Below, in pieces: positions 45,365 to 57,300 of a stretch of DNA of 60,000 bases. Position numbers and translations under genes: made by a program. This DNA comes from Antedon mediterranea. Its lineage: Eukaryota; Echinodermata; Crinoidea; Comatulida; Antedonidae. Location: assembly GCF_964355755.1 (NCBI RefSeq), contig NC_092672.1, forward strand, positions 28,828,501 through 28,888,500, in the 5' to 3' direction. Position 1 is the first letter of the stretch, and each line of letters opens with the position of its first letter. The notes beneath the pieces are model-generated. The model saw only the letters and a program-made list of their open reading frames with translations. It made no database searches and was not told where the DNA came from.

Positions 45365-48300
45365 GATAACAAAAACTGAAAATGAGCTTTGAATTTGTCA
45401 TACCGCTGCATCAATCAGACTTACTAAGAGCATCAGGAGCCAATCAGTATGTGGTTGAAGACCTTTGTGTTTCCAGGCAAATCACAGATAAAATATTTGG
45501 TAGATACATTTATTTATAAACAAATTTAATAATTCAATTCATGGTATCTGATTGTTTAATAGATGTTGTATAGTTATTGCACTCAAATCACCCCTTTTAC
45601 TGCATGTGTCTGTGTTTTTCGTTATAGAATTTATACTAATAGTAACAGTGTATATAAAAATAAGTAATTCTGGTTTAGTAATTGTATACCAAATGCCATA
45701 TTTCATTAATACACAAACATAATAAATAACAGCCTGAACATGAGACAGGGCACCCCAATATCAAACTACAGTAAATCACTGTTGGGTGGGGAAACGAATG
45801 GAAAACCTTTTGACTCAACAGAAAATCTTTTCAATTTGTTACTTGGCAAAATAGAAAAACTTTTTTTTATTGTAACGATACTGTAGCATCCACGAGTTAT
45901 CTTTATTTATAATAGCACGCCCTCTGTTGCTTTAAGTTTCAAGTATTTTGCTTAGTTTCATTTATACCTTGAGTACTAACTTAATGTTTAAACGGAAAAG
46001 CTATACAGTAAAGTCCCGAATTGAATATGTAAATTAATTGTTTTGACTGTTCACAAATGGTTTAATTAATTAATGTAAATTATTGGTGTTTTTTTAACTT
46101 ATTCTTTTTTCTGACTCTAGGTTGTAAATCATTGTTACGGAATGATGGACCACTTATGTTGCTTGGCAACTTTGATATTTTCTACAGTGTTTTAAGGTAC
46201 TGACATTTTATTTATCTTAAATTACGCCAGTGCGCCCTCTCCGGGCAGGCCGTGTTGGTTCGTGATTGCTACGATTCCTGTGCGGTAGTATTGAGTTGTT
46301 GAAATATTATTCGCATTACATCTGTCTGTGTGGTCTGTGGAGTTGTGGCATATAAACTCTCTCAATCTTATTGGTATTACATACACATACCTGTAAATAG
46401 ATTTATCAACATTTAAAGCTCTGTCTGCACTATCAGACTAGTTTTCAAGACAAAAAAAGTGTGATGTGTCCAAATATAGTAGTGATATGACATCATTCTG
46501 TCCATATATGGGCACATTCACATTTTTTACTTTTTTGTTCTTTTAAAAAGATATTTTATACTTTACAAATGGAGTTTGCTTTTTTTCCAGACAATTTAAA
46601 GATGTAACTTCTGAGGTGAAGGAGATGGCCTGGGAATTTCTTTTAAAAAGTTAGTTTTTTCTTGTTTTCTTTCATAAAAAGATGATCATTAAATCTCACT
46701 TTTGACAAGAATGTCAGAAACAAACTAAAGGTCCTAGCTTCAAATTATCATCAGTACAGAGGTTGCTGGGTAAAACTCGAACCCACAACCTCTGTCACTA
46801 CCCTGCCAAGCCAATAAAATCTAGGATTAAAAGTCAAATTTCACTGTCTAATTCAATTCTATTTACAGTGTGCAAACAAGAAACACAAGGGTTAGCAACA
46901 TATTTAGAGGAGGACCAGCTAGACTCCGTATCGAGACAGCGTCACTTGAACTTTCTTAAGATGAACATGTACTTGCTGAGCCAGATGGCTGAGACATTTG
47001 AGACAGTATTAACAAGGCCAGCGACCAGTATTGCATCAAAAAAAGTAATTATTATTATGCTCTTTCTACACTACCAAACTTTATGTAACAGAATATGTGA
47101 TATGCCCATCCTATACGGACATGATGATGTCATATCACTACCATATTTGGGCATATCACTACCATATTTGGCCATTTCACACATTTTTTGTCAAACTCTA
47201 TCGGTAGTGTTTGACATAGCTTAAGAGGGTTAAACCTTAAACCTAATGTTGACTCTACTTCCCAACATACAGTGCACAAGCTCCACCTACTTTGTAAACA
47301 AATTCAATCATCTGTGCATAAATAATGGAAAACCTTAGTATTGTACATACAGTCAAAACATTGACCAAAGGTTATCAAAAGATGGAAGAACTCTTTACAT
47401 TGGTGCAAATAATGACAAAAATAGTATATTTAAAGTAAATTATTTTGTTACTGTTTAAATCAAACAATTAAATGAATTCTTCATCTTTAATTATGCAAGT
47501 AAAAGGTTTATCAGCGCTAGATAATAAATACATAATATGTGTTGAATGTGTAATATACAGTATACTGTACATTATTTTCATTATGCTATCAAAACAGTAT
47601 GTTAACATAACAGTTTCATCTGAATTGGATTTTACATGTTAGGCTCCCTATTATTAATTTAAATGTGTATTTTCATATAAAAATAATATTTGTTTGATAG
47701 CAATATTTTTGTGCGTTTGTTAATTTGGTGTTTGAATTTTCTAATCGCAAAGGGTGGTCGTAAGAAAGCTGCAAACGTAGGTTTTGATTGGGAAAACGAG
47801 AAAGAGAATTTCATCAGTGTCATTTCTCAACCACTTCAATTGGATATATATCGTCTCTGGGATCCACCAATTGTAGAAGAGGAGTTTGTTAAGTAAGGAC
47901 AATATCAAAATTTAATTGTCAATGTCAGAATGTAGTGTTACTCTTTGTTGAATAACTTTATCATTCTACCAATCACTCAAATTTCTGCTTAATCATTAAC
48001 GTTCTTAAATATGCTACCTTTTGACTCTTCCTTATTTTTAGTATAACAAATAGTGCATTCATTTGTTTTGTTTCAATTGCCTTTGAGTTACTTAGTTTCA
48101 ATGGCCAACCAAAACTAACATAATGAACATTCTTAAATGTAAGCATGATGTTCAATTTTACTGTTTATGTACTACTATAGCCCACAAAGCACGCAATATT
48201 GGCTAGCCAGTGTACAGTAGTTGCTAGTGACTGCACTAATTTCTCTACAACTTTAATAATTAATAGTCATTTATTTCAATTTAACTGTGTATTCAACTGC

Positions 48301-51300
48301 AGTTTTAGTCATCTGTGCTATATTAGTATGTATGATTAGTTATTGATTGAAATTATTTTTGATTGTAGCCTTGCAGCCAACTGTTGTTACAAATTACTTG
48401 AGAACCCTTTGACATGCCGCAACAAACCATGTAAGGACGCCATCTTTAATTTGATTGGACTACTAGTGAAACGCTACAACCATACCCTGAGTAAGTATTC
48501 ATACTTTGTTTAAAATTTAATGAATGAATTTAAATTAAACATTTTTTGTTTCATAATTTGCCAGAATTGATACTACCATGTCTTTTCTAACTATTAGCAA
48601 ACGCTACAAGCTAACATAGTTACACCTGAAATACTGTATATGCAAATTACCTTATGAATATGCAAATTAGTTAGATATAAAATTCACAAAATATGTGTTT
48701 GCAAATTTTACTGTACATTTATCGAAATTCATTTAGCCTTTTCTTTCCACCATTTTAGACCGGAAGATTCATTTATCTGTCGGGGAAAATCATGACACAT
48801 TACAAGTATTTAAATTTGTTAATCAATATTCACTATTTGCATTGTATTTTGTATACAGGTGCTAGTTTGAAGGTTACACAGTTACTACAGCACTTTGAGC
48901 ATGTATCAGGACCATTGGCAGAAGCTGTAAGCCTCATTTGTACCAATTTTGGTGTCAAGAACATTGTTAGTGAAATACTCAGGTATGTACATTTATGCTA
49001 TTAAACACCAACCTAAATGTACCAATAGATTGTTAGTTTAAATGAGGTTAGGAGCATTCCTGCCACCAAAGAACTCCACCCCACAGAAAAATGTCACCAC
49101 AAATGTGGCGTCAATCATACAAAACCCGAACATTTCTATACTATCACCCTCCACAAAAAGAGAAACACACGGTCATGAATAAATATTCAAATATATATTT
49201 TCAGAGAAATCGGCAGCATGGATCCGAAGGATTTAGCCAGAGACAACAGTGGTACAAGATCTTGCGCAGCATTTCTGGTTGAACTAGCTGAGAGGATTCC
49301 TGCCATTATGCTGCCAAGCATGAGTGTCCTGTTGTGCCATTTAGATGGAGAGGTATGCCACAAGTTTGGGGTCGATGGTACAAGCTTGTGTACCAGATTT
49401 ATTTTAAGTCAAATTTGTTAAGCCTTGTTTTCCCATTGAGAAATAGAGCCACGCTTGTGGTATCTGTAATAGAGTTATTGAATTGTTGAACTTTTGTATA
49501 TTTTAGTCTTATACAATGAGGAACAGTATGCTGGGTGTGATTGGAGAGATTGTTCTGCAAGTTCTAAGTGGAGATACATTGGATAAAAAGGCTAAAGATA
49601 CACGTGATCAGCTCCTTGACAAATTAGAGGTTTGTTGTTTGAAAAACAAACACACTTTTAGCTGATTTTAGTATGAAAATGTTTGAGAGTTAAAACTTTG
49701 GAAAAAAACCACCTATAAATTTGTTTGCATTTGAATGCAAAAACAACAGGGGTTATGAATTGTATTTACAATTAACATTAGAAAGAATGCCCTCTCACAT
49801 ACAGGAGTCCCTAGTAACTGTCTGTTTAGATTTCAAACACATGTATATCCAAGGTTGACTTGTTGCTGTAAATGAAAGCAGTTGACATCACCTACACGAT
49901 GTTTTGCCATTATCACTGGCATTCAGTTCTGAATAATTCAGAACCATGTTCACAGTTTTGCTGCTTCCCAGCTAAGCGGTCAAACCTGTGATTTACAAAC
50001 AGTAAACAAAAACAAACGGAAGGAATTAATTAGGAAATAAAAAATAAAGATACATATAATAAATAAATTGACGGATGAATTTAAGATAGTTTATAAAAAT
50101 ATGCTAAAATATTTTATTAATAACAATTATTTATTTATATTCAATAGGAAGTTGGAAAAGAAGGGGTACTATATTGTACACAATTCTTGGCACAACCTTC
50201 TCATGAAACGAACATATGGCAATATATGTTTTAACACTAGGGCCATAGAGCTGTTGTAGGCCTAGGTTAGGTTGGCCTACTGTAGCTTAGAGTTGAATGT
50301 TCAGGATTCTTTTCTACTCTATTTTATCTTCACAAATTTAATTCTTAGGATCATATCCACGATGTCAATGCATTTACTCGCAGTAAAGCTCTTCAGATTT
50401 GGCATCGGATGTGCAACAATCAAGCCATACCACTGACCAGACAAAGAGATCTGCTACCACTTGTTATTGGCCGCCTTAAGGACAAGTCAAGTGTTGTCCG
50501 AAAGAGTGCTGTCCAGTTATTGACCGCTCTTATGGTCAGCAACCCCTTTGCTGCCAAGGTCTGTGACATAATTTTGTTTCTTTTTATTTTGTATTTGCAT
50601 CAGAGACAAAATTGAAATTTTTTCTAAATATTAATTTCTCTGAACTGAAAAAACTGCATGGAAATAGAATTGTGAAATCATATTGTTTTTGTTACAGTTG
50701 TCTGTAAAAGAACTTGAAGACAATCTGGATAAGGAGTCTAAGAAACTAGAAGAAATGATGCCAGAAGAGGGCATACCTGACATCCCAGGTAGGATTTTTT
50801 TTTTAATAGAAAACATATGACAGTTTAAACTGTAACAGGAGATTTGGAGACTTTCTTTTACACTTTTCGAATAGTGTACACATTTGTACTGCATATACCT
50901 GACCAATTGCTTTATATCCTATCCGAAAGATGACAAAATCTTATAGTATCTTATCTATGGATACAAGCAACAGTTCCATTATCTAGAGAAGATATTTTAT
51001 ACTTTTCGAATAGTGTACACATTTGCATTGTGAGTATACATGACAAGTTGCTTTTAATATATATTTTATGTGTTGTACTGTATGTATGTTTTATCGAGGG
51101 CCCTGAATGATCAGTTCTATTAGGAACTGGATAGGCTACCCTCAGTAAATATGGTAATAAATAAATAAATATCCCACCCGAAACATGACGTAATCATATT
51201 ATTAAAGAATCTTATCTATGGATGCAAGCATTTTTGCATGAAGTACTGTACCTTTCGCATGCTAGTCTGACATCCATTACGCCACATTTCTCGCACAGTA

Positions 51301-54300
51301 AAAGGTAAGCAGAAGCTTACATATAGTTTCTTCATTGTTGTTCTCAGCTCCAGTTAACACTGTCGATGATTGGGAAGAGATAGAGGCTGAGGTTGTGAAA
51401 GCTATTCAAGAAACTACTAATGATGATAGTGAAGATATTGAGAAGATTGAAATACCAGAGAACAAAGACATACACAGGTATATAGCTCTGTCAACACTAT
51501 CAAACTAGTTTGTCAAAAATAGTGTGAGGTGCCCAAATATGGTAGTGATATGTTTAATATAGTAGTGATATGACATCATGTCCATATATGTGCACATCAC
51601 ATTTTTCAGCCAATTCTATTCTATTTCCGAAGTATCATAGGAATATTTGGTAATACAACATCACATGTGTTTCACATGTATCTAGAGTAACCTAACCCTT
51701 AACCTAACCTTACATGATACAGGCACCACATGTGATGCTGTACCAAATATTCCTATGATATAATACTTCAGTAATAGATAATATGTGAAGATACGGTGCA
51801 ATTTTTGTCACATAAAATTGGATAGTGTACACAGAGCTTAAAAAAACTGCTTTTTTTCAAGAAGCAAACAAAACAAAGACTTCAATGAGTAAAACAAATA
51901 ATCTTTTATTAAAAAAACAAATACTTCAATAAAACAAAACAGCAGTTGGAACAAAGAATTTTAATAATGGTTTTATGTTAGTGAATTCAAAAATAATACA
52001 CTAGAGCCTCACCAAGCCCCACAATAGTTAATATGCTAAATAAATAGTTCATAGAGACAAAGTGAGCGATATTTTTATACCTTTTTTATTTGTTTTTATT
52101 GCATTTTCTATTGTAATTTAAATTGTACTTTTGTTTGTGAATACAACATTTTTAGCCATACAGCTACTTATAATGTAAAGTTTTTTATACCTAAATAAAT
52201 AAAATTATAAATTTTGTGTCACCTACTTCTCCAAAATATTTTGTACCTGTGACTTCTCTCAGCCTTAAATTTGTAAAGGTAAAATGCAGTTAGTACACCT
52301 TTGGAACCCCACTAAGTGTCACAACATTCATAAAGCGCCTTATACGTTTATTATTATCACCAAACTAGGCTAATTGTAATCTACACCCTATCGTTTCTGC
52401 TTTGCTCCGCCGCATTTGTAGGAAAGATTGCTGCCTCAGCACACTATTACGCCTGACTACTGTTTCGATCTCCGTACAGCTAACAAGCTTATCAAATTTC
52501 TTTGGTACATTTCTACCAAATATAAAATTGCATTACCTTTTGTATTCTTTGTCATTTGCAAATAAATATACATTACAATATATAATTTTATTCATACTGT
52601 TTAGCATTGTAAGTGAAATTCAAAAACTACTGGAATCAAGTGAGTTCGAAAGTGCGTTGAACTTGTTGGATGTTGCTATGGATACCTGGCCAGAACATGC
52701 GATGTTCTCCATACCTCAGCCTACAGACAATGAGGAGTAAGTTTTGACCATTTTGATTTGATCGCCCAAGGCTAGAGGGCGTACTAGGCGACAGCAAAAT
52801 GAGAGTCCAGAGTGTCTGCTACTGTTTATATGTTTGATTTTGAAATATGCAAGATTTATTTTATTGAAATACATTTTTGTAGATGAATTTTCTTAATTAA
52901 AATCTATATATTTTTAATACTTTTCGATTACATTAGGCGGTATTGCGCTCCAACATGTTAGTTTGAATAGGTGTTATGTTTACAGTTTTTCCTATTGACG
53001 TTTTTTGTAGTGATATTGCATTGGAAACACACAATATGGATACTGATGCAGAAAAAAGATGCAATCTACTAAAATTAATTTTTCTTGGTAAGTATTTATT
53101 AGGTTATATGCATTATCTTGCATATAACCTCTTGATTCTGTCAGAATCTTTATTTATTTATTTCTTAAACGTGCGATTTAACGAAATCACGTTTGTAATC
53201 ATATCTTCATAATCATGAATCACTTTTAAACAAAATTTGGTACTCTTAAATTTCAGGTCATATTTCATCATATGGCAATACAACAGTGCATATAACGAAT
53301 GCGTACGCGCGCTTAAAATTTTCAAAATTGTCAAAATTGATTTTCGATGAAATTAGAGTACGTTTCAGGCAATTTTAAGCGTTTAAAAAATTGTCATGAG
53401 TGCGCAGATTTTTGCACGTGCACTGCGCGTTAAACGTTAATGTGCACTATTTTTTTCCGATTTCTGTTCTCCAATCTTTCTTTAATATCATCAAATTTTA
53501 TTCACTTTTCAACGTGAAATTGTGTTTTACAAGCACGTCAAAAGTGACAGGCTACGCACATGTAAAGTAAACACAATGGTGAAAATATGCTAAATTTTAA
53601 AATTATTATAGATTGTCAGAGTGCTTGGGAACACCTATTTTTTATTTCATTTTCTTGAAGTGTATGTATCATATGTATTATTTATTATAAAATTAAGAGA
53701 ACAAAAGTTGATTAAGTCATCATTAATTGCATATTAAATTAAAAAAAAATTATTTCGACAATCAAACAAATTATGACATTTTCTTAGGCCAAAATAACAA
53801 ACTTAACATTAACTTTCTTCCTTCCAAAGTTTATATCTTAAAGTTAAAAGTATATAGTTTGACAGTGCATCATTATTTTACATTTTTAAAGATGTCATCA
53901 TAGTAAAAAATTATAATTCATTGCGGTATGTAATAATCTATCTGCACCAAAGTCGTTACTGCACAGTAAATAAACGGAGGAATCTTTCTACAACTTTTAG
54001 TGAGTTGTGTATGGCTCGGTGGTCTGTGCTCGTGTCTATGACACTCAAGGTACCGAGATCGAGTCTCACCTTGGGAAACGAAATAAGATTTTTTTTGTAT
54101 TATCCGTATTGTTCAATTTTATTTTTTAGTATATAGATTATTAAATTAAAATAATTAAAGATTCTGAGAAAATCAATCAATCAATCAATCAATCAATATA
54201 TCTTTTAAAAATAAATTATCTTTATTTAAATCAATGCATATAACCTATAATTCGTCATAGTGACGAATTAAATCTAGTTACAAATTGTATTCTGTAGTGC

Positions 54301-57300
54301 TTAAATTTTGAAAATTGGCATGCAAAACAAAATGAGTGCTTTCGAGAGAAATGTCGACAATTACAAAATAAATGTTTAAATTTAATTTTAAAAAAACCAT
54401 TAGCTTTGTAGGCCTGTGATTTTAATTACCTTTAGCTATTATACTGTAGTCTTTAAGGCTCTGTCTACACTATAAAACTTTATGTGATAAAAAAGTGTGA
54501 TGTGCCTAAATAGGGTAGTGATATGCTTAAATATGGTAGTGATATGACATCATCATGTTCATATATGGGCACATCACATTTTTTTGTCACATAAAGTTTG
54601 ATAGTGTAGACAGAGCTTAATTGTCTTGACTGATAAATAATATATTGTATAATATATTTTTTTTTAATTTGCAGGTAAGCTAGCAGCAACAACGTCCGAG
54701 AGTGCTGTTGCAGTAACTGAACCACAGACAGAGAGTGAGTCCAGTCAAAACTCAAATGTCAATGAACTTACTAAACAACAAATCGTTGTTCAATATTTTA
54801 AGGTAAGTAGAACAGTAAATTAATTTATTCCTTCTATCTTATACCCCTTTCACATTATCTAACAAAACTCTGGAGTTTAGAAACATATAAAAAACAGGTG
54901 TTGACACTCCGGTGCAAAATCAGAACAATATTTATGATATAAATTAGGATATTAATATATTTAATTTGTATACGATGAACAAAGAGAATTTATTTTTTCC
55001 TCAAAGCTTCATATCATTCATATGTCCATTCTTCGTAATGAGCAAATAAGCATGTACCATCCTTGAAACAATTGTGTACCAAAATGATAAGATAAAAATT
55101 GGCAATCAAAACGTTTGCTAGCTTTCAACAAGTCAGTATTAGTTTTTGATAAGAGAATTTCGATTATAGTTCATACTGTTTTTTTATTTCTGGGTTACAT
55201 TAGCCTTTTCACATCACAAATTCCGGAGTTTAACACAAACCAGGGCATCAACACCTGTGTTTTGTATGGTGTTTAGGACCCAGCATAGGTGTGTGTAAAT
55301 TCTTGCTAGGTGATAAGAATAGTACATTATCCAGGTGTACGTGTAAAGAACCACGTTCACCACCATGATGATGATGTGTGTTATGAGAAAATTTACATAT
55401 TAAATCAATATGTTAACACACCTTATTAATGACCTGATATAAAAAATCTGACAGATATAAACATTTCACACCTTGAGTCCCTTAACCATGTGATTCATTT
55501 ACTTATTTGATTTTTAGGATTGCGTCGCATTTGCAAGTCAACTTCAAGATGCTGTTCCCATCATTAGCCAACAGCTAGGCTCCAAGGCTAACACGGATGT
55601 GATGGAAGCCATTGCATTCTTTGTTACAGCGTTTGAGTTTGGCATATCAAATGCAATGCAAGGTGTTCGTAGAATGATGGCTTTGGTTTGGACTAAAGAT
55701 CAAGGTGTAAAAGATGCAGTGGTAGCAGCTTATAAGAGGCTGTATCTCAGCCCAAAAGGAGCAAATGCAAGGTGAGTATTTGGGCCTAGACATAACTATA
55801 GTAGTTGCTTGTTATGAATGACTTGGTCTCAGTACTCCTTTTCACATCTTCTCTTCAAGGCATTGCTTATCAAGTATTTTGGTCATAGGCATATTCTATG
55901 ATGCAGCATTATAATTATGTGAATAGACCCTAACCTTACCATTACCTTAACCTTCAATGATACAGGTATCACCTGTGAACACAAGATACTGTAATACAGA
56001 ATTAGCCCATGATACACTGGACAAGATACATCATGAGGCCTATGGAATAGGCATATGATATTAATGGATAAATAAAAGAAATCAGATACTAACTCAGCTA
56101 CTGTATTTGGTTGCTAGCACCTGAAGCACTTGCAGTGGATATATGCACTATATGAATTATTATTATTACAGCATAAGAATAAGGTGGAATTAAAACACAT
56201 TTGCATTTACAGCAGCATGAGGCAGAGCTCGCCTCGTCTGAAATTTTTACTACCCACCCCAATTCTCCAGAAGAGATCGTCATATTTTATATTTAATAAT
56301 TATATTTAAATCATCTTTGCCTTGTCTGTTTTTGTATCAATTTACATAAAGTCAATTTGTAAAACTTTTTGTGTTTAATTGCTTTCAGATCTCGCAGCAT
56401 GGCCATTGTCAACAATCTGACAGCACTTACTGTCGGTGCCACCATCGGTGAGCTGACATCATTGGAGGAACTTGTTGTACAGTTTGTGAAGAGTGATGAT
56501 ATATCTAAGCAGGTTGTGCAGCTACTGTGGGAGAGGTTTACGATGAAGCTACCAGGCACCACAGAGGAGGAGAGCAGCGGTGCTATCATTATACTAGGCA
56601 TGGCTGCAGGGTAATCCAATTTATTTGTTTAAAGCATACAACAATTGCTAATTACTGTAGGTGACTGGAATTAAGCTCTGTCTACACTATCAAACTTTAT
56701 GTTACATCACGTTTTTTTGTGACATAAAGTTTGATTAAGCAATTTCCTCTCTGTTTCATGTGGTGGCCAACCAGATTTCATTACTTGACAAAAATCTGAT
56801 CAATTCTTGTCATTTGATTGGATAATTGTGAATCACATGATAAAATAACTGCACTATAGCATCATTCATTATTTGTATATTATTATATTCAAGTGACCAT
56901 TTAATACTTTTTTCTGTCTATTTTAAGAGCTGATGTTGACATTGCACGTAGCAATGTCGATGTACTGGTTGGCACGGGTCTTGGTCCCAGAGCAGAGACG
57001 GACTTCACACTTGCACGGTACACATGTACAGCTCTTCTGAAACTTGGTTGTTCTGGAAAGGTAAGAAGGAAATACTTGTTGAAATTGGGTTTACTACACA
57101 AGATATATAAGTGTTTGAATATAGCTGATATATTTTTAATTTTCATATATAGCCAAAGGTCATGACCTCTGAGCAACCATTTAGATTCCCTTCATCTCAC
57201 GCAATCTTCACAAGACTATCAGATATTTTATTTCAAGGTAAGGACTAAATTATTATGACTTGCCTTATTATTGTATTAGCAAAATAACTGGCCTAAGGTG

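Larger units (their letters stand above)
41309..50420 (+). repeat. Segmental duplication, block B
   Basis: Direct copy of 7979-17171. At the left edge both begin CAGATTAATGCTCTTA. At the right edge both share GTGCAACAAT inside NCAPD2 exon 10, after which block B continues normally into the gene. Block B is therefore the parental configuration. A (TA)n run (41460-41476) replaces about 365 bp present in A. Confidence 0.9.
53101..54246. mobile_element. Insertion with 12-bp inverted ends in NCAPD2 intron 14
   Basis: Begins with a perfect hairpin AGGTTATATGCA-TTATCT-TGCATATAACCT (53101-53130) and ends TGCATATAACCT (54235-54246). A second hairpin, AATTCGTCA-TAG-TGACGAATT, follows at 54250-54270. 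The middle (about 53290-53450) holds GC-richer phrases with ACGCGCGC and GCACGTGCACTGCGCG. No target duplication was identified. A SINE lies inside it. Confidence 0.45.
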
